Part shown: positions 42,085 through 51,227 of the stretch, in pieces | Layout of the letters: the number at the start of each line of letters is the position of its first letter | How positions within the stretch are numbered: the first letter of the stretch is position 1 | Assembly: GCA_964605235.1 (NCBI GenBank) | Contig: CAZSBB010000016.1 | Coordinates: 58,552-122,551, forward strand | Direction: 5' to 3' | DNA: 64,000 nt | Origin: CAZSBB01 sp964605235 | Lineage (GTDB): Bacteria > Planctomycetota > Phycisphaerae > Phycisphaerales > Phycisphaeraceae | Made by a program: the position numbers and the translations under genes | The notes under the pieces: generated by a model | Databases searched by the model: none | Told to the model about the DNA's origin: nothing | What the model saw: only the letters and a program-made list of their open reading frames with translations

Positions 42085-44766
42085 TTACCGCACGCTGCGG
42101 CGCAGGCATTCGGTGACCAGTGCGGTCCAGCCGGTCTGGTGGCTGGCGCCCAGGCCGCGCCCGTCGTTGCCGTGGAAGTATTCGTGGAACAGCAGCAGGT
42201 CGCGGAAGGCCGGGTCATCGCGGTAGCGCAGGTCCGCGCCATGACAGGGCCGATTCCCTTCCGCACCGGGCAAAAACAAGCGTGCCAAGCGCGTCGCCAA
42301 TTCCCGGGCGACCTCCGCCAGCGTGCGCATCTGCCCGGAGCCGGTGGGACACTCGACGCGGAAGTCAGCGCCGAAGAAATGGTGATAGCGTTCGAGCGCT
42401 TCGATCAGCAGATAGTTGACGGGGAACCACACCGGCCCGCGCCAGTTGCTGTTGCCGCCGAACAAGTCGGTGTCGGACTCGCCGGGGGTGTATTGCACGG
42501 AATGGGTCATGCCGCCGATGTCGAACGCGAAGGGGTGCTGCTCATGCACGCGCGACAGCGAGCGGATGCCATAGGGCGCGAGGAACTCGTTCTCATCCAG
42601 CAGGTACGCCAGCACCCGGCGCAGGCGTGCTTCCGAGGGAATCGCCAGCAGCAGTTGGCAGTCGCCGGGGCGATCGGTGCGGCAGAGATACGCCACATGC
42701 CGCGCCAGGTCCGCGCGATGCTGCATGAACCACAGCATGCGCCGGCGAAAATCCGGCAGTTCGTTGATGAGATTCTCGTCGAGCACCTCGGCGGCGATCA
42801 GCGGCATCAGACCCACCATCGAGCGCACGCGCAGCGGTTGGCAATTAGCGCCGCTGCGCACGGTGTCGTAGTAAAACCCGTCCTGCTCATCCCACAGGCC
42901 CTGCCCGCCCAGCGTGTTCATGGCGTCGGCGATGGCGACGAAATGCTCGAAGAACTTGCTCGCCACGTCGCCGTAGCTCGGGTCATGTCGCGCCAGTTCC
43001 AGCGCCATCGCAAGCATGGTGTTGCAGTAGAACGCCATCCACGCGGTGCCGTCGGCCTGGTCCAGCGCCCCGCCGTCGGGCAGCGGATGATTGCGGTCGA
43101 ACACGCCCACGTTGTCCATGCCCAGGAAACCGCCGCTGAAGATATGCCGTCCCTGCACGTCCTTGCGGTTGACCCACCAGGTGAAGTTGATCAGCAGCTT
43201 CTGAAACGCGCGGGCGAGGAAATCCACATCGCGCTTCCCGCGCGGCCCGGTCAGCTTGTACACCCGCCAGCACGCCCACGCATGCACCGGCGGATTCACA
43301 TCGCCCAGCGCGAACTCATACGCAGGAATCTGCCCATTGGGGTGCATGTACCACTCGCGCAGCAAGAGCAGCAATTGCCGCTTGGCGAAGTGCGGATCCA
43401 CCCGCGCCAGCGGCAGCATGTGAAACGCCAGGTCCCACGCGGCATACCACGGGTACTCCCACTTGTCGGGCATCGAAATCACGTCGCGGTTGTACAAATG
43501 CCGCCAGTCGTGGTTGCGCCCCTGCTTCCGCGCAGCCGGCGGCGGGGGCATCTTGGGATCACCCGTCAGCCAGTGCGAAACGGAATAGTGATAGAACTGC
43601 TTGCTCCACAGCAAACCGGCATACGCCTGCCGCGCAACTTGGCGCTGGGCGTCGTCCAGCCGTTCATCAAGCAACCGCTCGTAGTAAGCATCCGCCTCGC
43701 GCTGCCGCTGCTCGAATGTCTTGTTGAATGACGCACCGAAGGCTTTGCCCCTGGCGTCCTTGCTGCTGCGAAAGCGCACCTCCACCACGCGCGGCTCACC
43801 GGGCGCCAGCTCCAGCACCTGCCAGGCGGCGCACTTGGTGCCAAACGCTTCGGGATTAACCGCCTCCTCCTGCCCCTGCACCACCCGGCGATGGAACGCA
43901 TCCTTCACGTAGGGATTGGGTGAAGGCGATTGGAACAACAATTCGTTGTGGGTTTCGTTGTCGGTGAACAGCAGGGGCGGCGGGCCGTTGCTCCCGTTCA
44001 CCGGTGCGAAGTCCAGCCGCATTTCGCCCAGCGTTTCGTGCGTGGCCCGCACCTGCCCGTCGCCAACGCGTTCCATGCGCGGCTTCTTCGTGCAGTCTTC
44101 GGACTTGGCGCCCCAACTCCAGGTGTTGCGGAACCAGAACGTCGGCAGCACATGCAGCGTGCGCACCTCCGGGCCGCGGTTGGTGCAGGTGAGGCGCACG
44201 AGCATGTCGTCCGGGCCGGCTTTGGCGTACTCGATCTGCACGTCGAAGTAGCGCGACTGCGCGAAGATGCCGGTGTCGCTCAGCTCGTACTCGCCGGCTT
44301 TGCGGTCGCGCGCGGCGGACTGCTGCACGAGGTCGTCATAGGGAAAGGCGGCATGGGGGTACTTGTACAGGGCGCGGCAGTAGCTGTGGGTGGGCGTGGC
44401 GTCGAGGTAGTAGTAGAGTTCTTTGACGTCTTCGCCGTGGTTGCCTTGCGGGCCGGTCAAGCCGAACAGACGTTCCTTGAGGTACGGGTCCTGGCCGTTC
44501 CACAGCGCGAGGGCGAAGCACAGGCGTCCCTGACGATCGCACCAGCCCAGCAGGCCGTCTTCCCCCCAGCGATACGCGCGGCTGCGGGCGTGTTCGTGCG
44601 GAAAGTAATTCCAACAGTCGCCGTCGACGGAATAGTCTTCGCGCACCGTGCCCCACTGGCGTTCGGACAGGTAAGTGCCCCAGCGTTTCCAGTTGGCGTT
44701 GCGGGTCTGATCGTCGCGCAGGCGACGGGCTTCGGCATCAGCGGCGGGGCGGCGGGTGGCGGGCAT
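42085..44766 (-). CDS. MGH1/GH63-type glucosidase
   Basis: From the ATG at 44766 this is an 893-aa protein. The N-terminal beta-rich region holds NWKRWGTYLSERQWGTVREDYS and WNYFPHEHARSRAYRWGEDG. The C-terminal part is an (alpha/alpha) barrel with PDKWEYPWYAAWDLAFHM, NPPVHAWACWRVY and WRGPVWFPVNYLLIEAL. This is the layout of GH63-like/mannosylglycerate-hydrolase-like glucosidases, which cut alpha-glucosidic linkages. No signal peptide is visible. AGGTG seven bases upstream favours 44766 over 44781. It is the last gene of the long minus-strand array and may be an accessory or an unrelated passenger. Confidence 0.82.
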   Translation of the reverse strand: MPATRRPAADAEARRLRDDQTRNANWKRWGTYLSERQWGTVREDYSVDGDCWNYFPHEHARSRAYRWGEDGLLGWCDRQGRLCFALALWNGQDPYLKERLFGLTGPQGNHGEDVKELYYYLDATPTHSYCRALYKYPHAAFPYDDLVQQSAARDRKAGEYELSDTGIFAQSRYFDVQIEYAKAGPDDMLVRLTCTNRGPEVRTLHVLPTFWFRNTWSWGAKSEDCTKKPRMERVGDGQVRATHETLGEMRLDFAPVNGSNGPPPLLFTDNETHNELLFQSPSPNPYVKDAFHRRVVQGQEEAVNPEAFGTKCAAWQVLELAPGEPRVVEVRFRSSKDARGKAFGASFNKTFEQRQREADAYYERLLDERLDDAQRQVARQAYAGLLWSKQFYHYSVSHWLTGDPKMPPPPAARKQGRNHDWRHLYNRDVISMPDKWEYPWYAAWDLAFHMLPLARVDPHFAKRQLLLLLREWYMHPNGQIPAYEFALGDVNPPVHAWACWRVYKLTGPRGKRDVDFLARAFQKLLINFTWWVNRKDVQGRHIFSGGFLGMDNVGVFDRNHPLPDGGALDQADGTAWMAFYCNTMLAMALELARHDPSYGDVASKFFEHFVAIADAMNTLGGQGLWDEQDGFYYDTVRSGANCQPLRVRSMVGLMPLIAAEVLDENLINELPDFRRRMLWFMQHRADLARHVAYLCRTDRPGDCQLLLAIPSEARLRRVLAYLLDENEFLAPYGIRSLSRVHEQHPFAFDIGGMTHSVQYTPGESDTDLFGGNSNWRGPVWFPVNYLLIEALERYHHFFGADFRVECPTGSGQMRTLAEVARELATRLARLFLPGAEGNRPCHGADLRYRDDPAFRDLLLFHEYFHGNDGRGLGASHQTGWTALVTECLRRSVR

Positions 44767-44793
44767 GCGGGACACCTGCATAAGACCGTGAAA

Positions 44794-45540
44794 TCAATCG
44801 GTGCTGTTGAGGGTCCAATCGTAGTCGAGATATTCGACTTTGTAGCCGGAAACATCGCGCTGCAGGTATTTTCCGACATAAGCGGGCAGCGCCGCCGCGC
44901 CGCCAAAATCCACGGCAAACCAGTTGAAAATCTGGGACAGCCGCAGACGCCGGGCGGCATGGTCGATGCGATTGCGCTGCGGGTCGTTGGCGATCCATTG
45001 CTGCACGTTGGCGGTGAGCACTGCATCCAGATCCTCCGCGCGGTACGCCCGCGCCAGCAGCGGCGGACAGGAGCGCGCCCCGCACACCAGCGCGGCATGG
45101 ATGCGCGGGTCCTTGAACGTCGGCCGAATGATGTCGTTCTCCAACTCGTTGAGCGTGATGGTGCGTCCCCGCAGGCGGACGAGCTTCGCCTTGAACACCG
45201 CGAAGTCGTCAGCGGCAGGCGACCAGCCGGGCTTCCGCCGATCGAGCACCGCCTGGATCATGCTGGCGTTGTAGAGGTTGAGGTAGTACGCCAACTGCGC
45301 GTCGCGCGGCAGTGCTGCAACGTCCACCTGCGCCAGCTCATCGAGATAGCCATGCAGGGCCGGCGCATGATCGCGGGCGATGGCGGTGTAGTCCACCCGC
45401 TGGTCGCGCACCGTCTGCCGCAGCAGACTGTCAAAACCGGCGTGCAGGTCGGCGGTGGGCTGCGTCTGGGGCGTAGCCGCTGCGGCGAGGGTTCCCAGCA
45501 GCAGCAGCAACACAAACGGAAGGCGGCGGGGCCAAAGCAT
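44794..45540 (-). CDS. DUF547 domain protein, secreted
   Basis: A 248-aa protein with a signal peptide (PRRLPFVLLLLLGTLAAAA). The family core TLNELENDIIRPTFKDPRIHAALVCGARSCPPL is complete, with the invariant His and Cys residues expected for this uncharacterised, possibly protease-like domain. It reads into the glucosidase gene with a 27-base gap. No function is assigned. Confidence 0.85.
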   Translation of the reverse strand: MLWPRRLPFVLLLLLGTLAAAATPQTQPTADLHAGFDSLLRQTVRDQRVDYTAIARDHAPALHGYLDELAQVDVAALPRDAQLAYYLNLYNASMIQAVLDRRKPGWSPAADDFAVFKAKLVRLRGRTITLNELENDIIRPTFKDPRIHAALVCGARSCPPLLARAYRAEDLDAVLTANVQQWIANDPQRNRIDHAARRLRLSQIFNWFAVDFGGAAALPAYVGKYLQRDVSGYKVEYLDYDWTLNSTD

Positions 45541-45588
45541 GGTGTCGTTCCGGGGCAGGCAAAAACCAGCGCCAATGGTCGATTCATT

Positions 45589-45615
45589 TAGCCCCGGGTC
45601 ACTGACCCGGGGCTA
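45589..45615. repeat. Perfect 13-bp palindrome
   Basis: TAGCCCCGGGTCA (45589-45601) and TGACCCGGGGCTA (45603-45615) are exact reverse complements around a single C. It lies between the DUF547 gene and the membrane-protein gene upstream. There is no T-run, so it may be an mRNA-stabilising stem or a short palindromic repeat. Confidence 0.85.
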
Positions 45616-45663
45616 AGTGGGCAGTGAGCAAAACCCGCGGCGCCGCCGACTTATTCCCGCGCG

Positions 45664-46989
45664 CTACTGGCGCGGGCGTGGCTGCGCCAGCTTGCGCCGC
45701 GCGGGTTTGGCGGCCGGTTGCCGCACGCCACTGGCGTAGTACTCGTCGAACCAGTTCGCCACCGCCACGCTCGCGGGCTGGGGATGCACGACGAACAGCC
45801 GGAGGTTGGCGTGCCGGCTGAGCCACGCCAGTTCCTCCAGCGCGGCAGCGGGGAAGGTGCGCGGGTCGTCCCAGATCAGGTTGACCGTCTGCCGGGCTTT
45901 GGCGTGCGGCACGTTGCGCAGCCGCAGCAACGGCAGCAGCGCCCGCAGCAGGGTCAGTTGCGTGCCGCTGTCCAGCGCCAGCACACAGCCGCGCCCGAAC
46001 CAGGCGAGGTCCAGCAGATAGCGGGCATCATGGTCGGCTTCGCGCGGGTTGTAGCGCACCAGCGGCATCGACCACACCCCCCACTGCCCCAGACGCAAGC
46101 GCGGCAGCGCGGCTGCATCAGGGAAAGGATCATGCGCCCCAAAGTAAAAAAACGTCTCACCCTTGGCGACCATCGCCCGCATCTGCCGCACCAGCGCGCC
46201 GCGCGGAGCGCTCTGCCAGTACACGGCATGCGGCTTGTGCGGATACATGGCGTCAAGCAAGGGACCCGTCAGCGGCAACGGCAGCACCGGCGCCAACGGA
46301 CGCTGCAAGCGCCAGAGGTAGTCGCCCCCGAGAGCCGCCAGAGACACCAGCAGGATCAACCAGACGCTTAGCCGATTGAGCGCATCGGCACGGTTGGCGG
46401 CAATCACGCTGTTGGGCGGCAACAGCACCACGCGCGGGTCCACCGCCGCTTCGTCCGTCGGGACCGCTTCGTCCCCGCCGGCGGCGCCGTCTTCCGCCTG
46501 GCGTTCGATCTGCATCGCCTCATCACGCTGCTGCGGGCCCTGGCGTTTCCAGAAAGGAACCTGCTCCTGGTTGGGGTCGGCGCCAGCATCTTTATCCGGC
46601 AGTTTCCCGGCGGCGGCGAGCTCATAAATGTTTTTGCCGGTGGAAGTGTCCACCCCCGCCAGGTCCAGCCGGTCGTCGGCGGTGTCCTCGGCAAACTTGA
46701 TGCGCGCCGCCTGCTGGGCGAGCAGGCCGCGTGCTTCCTGGCGCAACTGTTCCTGTTGCGCCACGGCCGCGGCATCGGGGATGGATTCATCCTCGCGGAA
46801 GAAGCTGATGTGCTGGGAATTGAGCAGCGCCAGGCCGTACGCCAGCACTGCCGCCCCGGCCGCGACGCGGTAGAGCAGCACGCGGCGCGGATGATCGAAC
46901 CCGCGCAGCAGCAGGAAGACCACCACCACCTGGGCGACGATGGAGCCGATGCCGACGGGGCCGAAATATTCCCAGAGCTTGAGGATCAT
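45664..46989 (-). CDS. Membrane protein of unknown function
   Basis: From the ATG at 46989, a 441-aa protein. Two membrane segments lie near the N-terminus (IVAQVVVVFLLL at about 16-27 and VAAGAAVLAYGLALL near 43-57), followed by a charged Ala/Glu-rich region and a third membrane segment (LSVWLILLVSLAALGGDYLW, about 205-224). The C-terminal 215 residues look soluble (VYWQSAPRGALVRQMRAMVAKGETFFYFGAHDPF). Starting further upstream (47037) would read an inverted repeat. It belongs to the DUF4159/TolQ gene array; no family is recognised. Confidence 0.7.
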   Translation of the reverse strand: MILKLWEYFGPVGIGSIVAQVVVVFLLLRGFDHPRRVLLYRVAAGAAVLAYGLALLNSQHISFFREDESIPDAAAVAQQEQLRQEARGLLAQQAARIKFAEDTADDRLDLAGVDTSTGKNIYELAAAGKLPDKDAGADPNQEQVPFWKRQGPQQRDEAMQIERQAEDGAAGGDEAVPTDEAAVDPRVVLLPPNSVIAANRADALNRLSVWLILLVSLAALGGDYLWRLQRPLAPVLPLPLTGPLLDAMYPHKPHAVYWQSAPRGALVRQMRAMVAKGETFFYFGAHDPFPDAAALPRLRLGQWGVWSMPLVRYNPREADHDARYLLDLAWFGRGCVLALDSGTQLTLLRALLPLLRLRNVPHAKARQTVNLIWDDPRTFPAAALEELAWLSRHANLRLFVVHPQPASVAVANWFDEYYASGVRQPAAKPARRKLAQPRPRQ

Positions 46990-47004
46990 GGTGCAGGTCG
47001 TTTT

Positions 47005-47078
47005 ACGAGCCCCGCGCGTAAGCAAGGGGTTCTGCATGGCGCGGCAAAGGGCACCCCTCCCTCACGGTCGGGGCTCGT
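47005..47078. repeat. ACGAGCCCCG-ended inverted repeat, copy 2
   Basis: A 74-bp element, essentially the reverse complement of the one at 25654-25728 (same ends, same CCGTGAGGGAGGGGTG half). It lies inside the minus-strand array between the DUF4159 gene and the membrane-protein gene, 16 bases upstream of the latter's start. Confidence 0.82.
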
Positions 47079-47090
47079 TAAGCAGATCAA

Positions 47091-48659
47091 TCACTTGCGT
47101 TGCTGGCGCGTCTCCCGCAGGTAGTGGGTGAAGGCGTAGTACACGATGTTGACGCCCATCTGGTAGCCGCGCTGCACGCGCTGTTTGTCCGCGCCCGAGC
47201 CGCCGTCTTTCCAGAGGTCGTTGAGGTCGCCGGGGGAATAGTAGACCGCCCAACGGCCTTTGACCTTGATGCCCTTGGCGCGGAGCCCGCCGTGGGGGGC
47301 GAAGATCGGCTGGCCATCGGGGAAGCTGAAGGGTTGCTGGAAGATGGGGTCGTCGTCGGCGATTTCCAGCACGCGGTGGCCGGGCATCAGGCTGTTGAGG
47401 ACGGCGCGGAAGTTGCGGTCCCAGCCGGAGGTGCCGGCGTCGGCGAAGAGCATGCCGCCTTTGAGCAGGTAATCGCGGAGGATTTTCTGCTCGCCGCTGG
47501 TGATGCGCAGGCCCCCCTCGCCGGTCATGAAGAGGAACGGCGGGGCCTGGCCCTCGGGGTATCGGGTGAGCAGGCTGATGCGATGGGCTTCGCCGGTCTT
47601 GCGGGTTTTGAAGCCGGTGATTTTGCCGAACTCGCGCAGGAAGTTGGCGTCGGCGTTGCCCGCCGCGGCGGTCATGCCGTCGTCCCAGCCTTCGCCGTCG
47701 TACTCAAGTCGAATGAAGCGCACCACGGCATTCTCCATGCCGTCGGGCCAGCCGCCCTGCTTGCCGCCGCCCTGCCCCGGCTTGCCGTGCACGCGCGAAG
47801 CGTCGGCGGTGTAGGTCATCTGCGTGGCTTGCTCGGTCTGCTCGAGCAACTTGGAATCGTCCAGGTCCGGCTGATGGAAGCTGATGAAACTGTTGGGATT
47901 CACCACCAGCTTCTTCTTGGGCTTCTTCTTGGGTTTGACCACCTGCACCAGCGCCACCACCGGATTGCCGCTGCCCTTGGGGATGGTGTACGCCTCGACG
48001 CAGCCCCAGATGTTGAGCAGCCAGGGCAGCATGAACAGGACGAACAGATGCAGCAGCACGCTGGAGTAGAAGCTCTTGCGGTAGCGCGGGTCGCGCCCGT
48101 GGGTGCGCACGTTTTCGAGCACGCGGTCGCCCGGCGCGGGAGGCAGCACATCAGTGAAGCCATACGCCCGCAGCACCGCGGCGCGCCAGGACCAGACCTG
48201 CATGAACACCAACCACACCAGCGCCAGCAGCACCGGCCAGCACAGCGCCCAGCGCATGTCGAACAGGTCCACGGAGGTCGGCCGGACGCCGAGGATTTTC
48301 AGATCGTGGATCACGATCAGGTCGGTGATGCTCAGCACCTTGTAGCAGTACCACACGCCCAGCGCCAGCCCGACCGACAGCAGCGCCCGGCCGACGCGCA
48401 GCGCCAGCGGGGCGTGCCAGAGCACCACCAGCATGCCCATCAGCAGGACGATGCTGCCCACCCCCGCCAGCCACGCCAGCGCCCCAACCTGCTGCGGCAC
48501 ACGCAGATCGACAAACGCCCGCGCCAGCTCGGGAAAGTCACCCACCAGCGTCACATAGCTGGCGGGACCATAGAGCTTGAAACACAGCAGAGCCGCGCCA
48601 AGCAAACCCAGCGTCAGCGCCAGCAAGGCGGCAGGATGGTACAGACGATCACGCGACAT
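47091..48659 (-). CDS. DUF4159 membrane protein
   Basis: A 522-aa protein with four or five N-terminal membrane segments (for example LLALTLGLLGAALLCF, SIVLLMGMLVVLW, ALLSVGLALGVWYC, WPVLLALVWLVFM), a further one near 200-220 (SVLLHLFVLFMLPWLL), then a Lys-rich stretch and the DUF4159 domain in the last 200 residues: VRFIRLEYDGEGWDDGM, FLFMTGEGGLRITSGE and LKGGMLFADAGTSGWDRNF. DUF4159 resembles the glutamine-amidotransferase-like fold but has no proven activity. Planctomycete DUF4159 genes are often near TolQ/ExbD genes, as here. Gap of 94 bases from the preceding gene. Confidence 0.82.
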   Translation of the reverse strand: MSRDRLYHPAALLALTLGLLGAALLCFKLYGPASYVTLVGDFPELARAFVDLRVPQQVGALAWLAGVGSIVLLMGMLVVLWHAPLALRVGRALLSVGLALGVWYCYKVLSITDLIVIHDLKILGVRPTSVDLFDMRWALCWPVLLALVWLVFMQVWSWRAAVLRAYGFTDVLPPAPGDRVLENVRTHGRDPRYRKSFYSSVLLHLFVLFMLPWLLNIWGCVEAYTIPKGSGNPVVALVQVVKPKKKPKKKLVVNPNSFISFHQPDLDDSKLLEQTEQATQMTYTADASRVHGKPGQGGGKQGGWPDGMENAVVRFIRLEYDGEGWDDGMTAAAGNADANFLREFGKITGFKTRKTGEAHRISLLTRYPEGQAPPFLFMTGEGGLRITSGEQKILRDYLLKGGMLFADAGTSGWDRNFRAVLNSLMPGHRVLEIADDDPIFQQPFSFPDGQPIFAPHGGLRAKGIKVKGRWAVYYSPGDLNDLWKDGGSGADKQRVQRGYQMGVNIVYYAFTHYLRETRQQRK

Positions 48660-48753
48660 ACAGTTTCAGCAATACGGCTTTGAACTCCACACCGAGGACG
48701 CCCGCAGATGAGCGCAGCGAATCCGCCGGCTGCCACGACACCCCGCGTCCAGG

Positions 48754-49290
48754 TCACTTCACATTCGTGTCGTCAATGCTCAGCCCCAGATCATCACTGG
48801 GCTTCTTGGGAATTTCCTCGGGCTTGGCGGGTTCGACCAGCTTCTGCACGACGGGGTTGTTGCGTTTGTCCTCGGGCACGCCTTCGAGCAGCGCGTTTGC
48901 GGCGGCGTTGTTCGCGCCTTCGGCGGGCGCCGCCGCTGCACCCTCGGCGGGCGCTTCCGGTGAAACCGCAGCCTGCTCGACCGGGGTCGCCGAGGACGCC
49001 GGGGGTTGCTGCGCCGCCAGCTCAGCGGCCTTTTTCGCCTTCTTCATTTCTTCCTGTTTGGCGACGTACACCTTGTACGCCTCGGCGTCGAAGTGCTCGA
49101 GGTAACGCTCGTACAGGTAGGTGGTGGAGGTCGCGCCGAGGATGACGGCATGGATCGCCACCGCCAGCAGCACGAAGCGCAACAGACTGCCAGCCGTGAA
49201 GCCGCGCATGAGCTGGTCGGGCGACAGCCGGTCCAATTCGGTCGCGGGCGCGGCGCTGGGCGACGGGATGGTAGCGGTGGATTTGCTCAT
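48754..49290 (-). CDS. One-TM protein of the ExbB/ExbD cluster, TonB/TolA-like position
   Basis: A 178-aa protein with an AGGAG site just before its ATG. One membrane segment (LLRFVLLAVAIHAVILGATS, about residues 37-56) is followed by a helical, Lys/Glu/Ala-rich region (YVAKQEEMKKAKKAAELAAQQ) and an Ala/Pro-rich spacer with a small C-terminus. This layout, a single N-terminal anchor with an extended periplasmic part, recalls TonB or TolA, but the domain that defines either is absent. Its position directly after two ExbD genes supports a related role. Confidence 0.65.
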   Translation of the reverse strand: MSKSTATIPSPSAAPATELDRLSPDQLMRGFTAGSLLRFVLLAVAIHAVILGATSTTYLYERYLEHFDAEAYKVYVAKQEEMKKAKKAAELAAQQPPASSATPVEQAAVSPEAPAEGAAAAPAEGANNAAANALLEGVPEDKRNNPVVQKLVEPAKPEEIPKKPSDDLGLSIDDTNVK

Positions 49291-49306
49291 GAGGGGCTCC
49301 TGAAAA

Positions 49307-49741
49307 TCAGCGCTGCTCGTCGCCGCGCTCACCGATGGCCGCCACCAATCCGCCGGCGGCGGCTATGGCGTCGAGCACCGGCTCATAGACCTGTTTGTCG
49401 ACGTTGCGGTCGCACTTGAACATGACCGTCCGGCCGTCGTCGGTCGTGCTGTTCTTGATCAGCGCCAGCAGGGCATACTCCACCCCCTGGGCGTCGGGAA
49501 TGACCTGCCCGTTGAGGTGGATCACCCCCTGATCGCTGATGATGACGCTGTTCATGCTTTCCTTGAGCTTCTGCACCAGCGGGGAATGCGGGCTCTCGGC
49601 TTTGATGTTCGCCTGCTTGGCGAAGTTGGAGCAAAGCATGAAGAAGATGATCAACAGGAAAGCGATGTCGCCCATGGACGCCACGGGGACCTGCAGCGCG
49701 CGCTTGCGCTGGGCGGCACGACGGTCGGACAGCGCGCTCAT
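49307..49741 (-). CDS. ExbD/TolR-family protein, second copy
   Basis: A 144-aa biopolymer-transport protein with one N-terminal membrane segment (VASMGDIAFLLIIFFMLCSN). The Asp in SMGD (about 24) is the expected proton-carrying residue. The periplasmic part ends with VYEPVLDAIAAAGGLVAAIG, as in ExbD. It overlaps the preceding ExbD gene by four bases, so the two are coupled. Confidence 0.9.
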   Translation of the reverse strand: MSALSDRRAAQRKRALQVPVASMGDIAFLLIIFFMLCSNFAKQANIKAESPHSPLVQKLKESMNSVIISDQGVIHLNGQVIPDAQGVEYALLALIKNSTTDDGRTVMFKCDRNVDKQVYEPVLDAIAAAGGLVAAIGERGDEQR

Positions 49742-50163
49742 GAGCCGCCCTCCTGCTCGCGCACGATGCCGATGACCCCGCCGGCGTTGCTGATGCTGAG
49801 CATCACGTCGTAGTAAAGCTGGTAGGGCACCGCCCCGGTGGCTTCGAGGAGCACCACGCGCTCCTGGCCCTCGGCTTTCTGGCCCAGTTGCAGCAGCTTC
49901 AGCGCGGTCTGCAGGGTGGGCAGGTCGGTGGGCTTGTCGTTGAAGATGATCTTGCCGCCGTCGAGGTTCACGATGTTGGTCTTCTTCTGTTCCTGCTTGT
50001 TCTCCTGCTTGTCGCCCGAGGGCAGGTCGGTGCGCAGGCCCATGGGCGTCTGCAGGGTGGTGGCGACCATGAAGAAAACGATCAGCAGGAAGGCAATGTC
50101 AGAGAAGGAGGCCACAGGGACCTCCGGCTCGGTGATTCGTCGTTTGCGGAGCTTGAGCGCCAT
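49738..50163 (-). CDS. ExbD/TolR-family protein, first copy
   Basis: A 141-aa protein of the same family (VASFSDIAFLLIVFFMVATT; Asp about 22). The extracytoplasmic part contains a Lys/Glu/Gln-rich stretch (SGDKQENKQEQKK) and ends with YQLYYDVMLSISNAGGVIGIV. Two adjacent ExbD copies normally form a heterodimer with ExbB/TolQ. The gene follows the TolQ-type gene by 10 bases. Confidence 0.9.
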   Translation of the reverse strand: MALKLRKRRITEPEVPVASFSDIAFLLIVFFMVATTLQTPMGLRTDLPSGDKQENKQEQKKTNIVNLDGGKIIFNDKPTDLPTLQTALKLLQLGQKAEGQERVVLLEATGAVPYQLYYDVMLSISNAGGVIGIVREQEGGS

Positions 50164-50173
50164 CGCGTCGCGT

Positions 50174-50827
50174 TCACTTTTCCTGCTGGCCCGCCTGACT
50201 GGCGACGAATTCGATCAGTTCGCTGGCGGCTTCCTCGATTTCCAGGGCGATCTTGTCCGCCATGCTGGTGAAGAAGGTGTAGGGAATGACCGCCGCGATG
50301 GCGATGAGCAGCCCGGCGGCGGTGGTGACGAGGGCTTCGGAAATGCCGGCGGCAACCAGCCCGGCGTCGAGGCCCGCCGCTTCGCTCATCGCCTGAAAGC
50401 TGGTGATCATGCCGGTGACGGTGCCGGTCATGCCCAGCAGGGGGGCGGCGTTGCCGATGCTGGTGAGCACGTTGAAGCGTTTTTCAACGCCGCTGATGGC
50501 GTGCTGGGTGTAGTCCTCCATGGCTTTCTCCACCACGGTGGTGATGGAAGCGGATTTGCCATGCAGGCTTGCGTGCTTGGCGTAGCTCTGCAGCCCCGCC
50601 AGCAGCACCGCCGAGACCGGGCCGGGGGTGTTGGCGCACAGGGCGGCAGCATCGCGGAGGCGTCCCTGTTCGAGCAGTTCGAGCACCTTGGCGCGGAGCG
50701 TGCGGGTGTCGACCCGGCCGTTGCGGTAGAACGCCAGAGCCCGATCGATGACCACGGCAACGGTGAGCACGGAGCACACCATCAGCGGAATCATCAACGG
50801 GCCGCCGTCAAAAATATGCTTGAGCAT
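50174..50827 (-). CDS. MotA/TolQ/ExbB proton-channel family protein
   Basis: A 217-aa inner-membrane protein. Three membrane segments fit the family: one near the start (GPLMIPLMVCSVLTVAVVIDRALAF), one at about 125-145 (TSIGNAAPLLGMTGTVTGMITSF) and one near 165-190 (GISEALVTTAAGLLIAIAAVIPY). The TolQ signature GMTGTVTGMITSF is clear. Together with two ExbD proteins it forms the proton-driven core of a Tol/Ton-like machine. The ATG lies four bases past the stop of the upstream small gene. Confidence 0.92.
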   Translation of the reverse strand: MLKHIFDGGPLMIPLMVCSVLTVAVVIDRALAFYRNGRVDTRTLRAKVLELLEQGRLRDAAALCANTPGPVSAVLLAGLQSYAKHASLHGKSASITTVVEKAMEDYTQHAISGVEKRFNVLTSIGNAAPLLGMTGTVTGMITSFQAMSEAAGLDAGLVAAGISEALVTTAAGLLIAIAAVIPYTFFTSMADKIALEIEEAASELIEFVASQAGQQEK

Positions 50828-50830
50828 GGA

Positions 50831-51217
50831 TCAGCCTTGTGCGCGAAAAAGACCAAGGAAAGTCAGGGCGTCGGGCGGGTTGAGCGTCAGTGCCGCCACC
50901 GGCGGAGGCGCGTGGTCCGCCACGACGAGGATCAACTGGCCGGTGACAGGATTGTAGAGGCTGGCGCTCAGACGCCCAACGGGACAGGTCCAGCGCACGG
51001 GGCGTGGGCCGGGCGCCGCAAGCACCAGTTGGTCATCCACCACCGCCAGCCACAGCCGGCGATTGATCAGCCAGGAGCCGACATCCACCGCAGTGCCGGT
51101 GCGCCGCGCCAGGCGACAGGCGGTGGGCGCGAGGCCCAGTTCCACCAGCGCCTCGTGCAGCCACACCGGCAGCGGATTCGAGCGCGGATTGGCGAGCGCA
51201 GGAGCTTCCATAAACAT
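50831..51217 (-). CDS. Small hypothetical protein of the Tol-like array
   Basis: A 128-aa protein (or 126 aa from the ATG at 51211) with no recognised family: LPVWLHEALVELGLAPTACRLA, VDVGSWLINRRLWLAVVDDQL, and LSASLYNPVTGQLILVVADH. There is no signal peptide. It is packed against the TolQ-type gene (3-base gap), which argues that it is real. The start is placed after the CCACNGAG-type inverted repeat. A longer frame from 51265 would read through that repeat. Confidence 0.6.
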   Translation of the reverse strand: MFMEAPALANPRSNPLPVWLHEALVELGLAPTACRLARRTGTAVDVGSWLINRRLWLAVVDDQLVLAAPGPRPVRWTCPVGRLSASLYNPVTGQLILVVADHAPPPVAALTLNPPDALTFLGLFRAQG

Positions 51218-51227
51218 CGTCTCAGAT

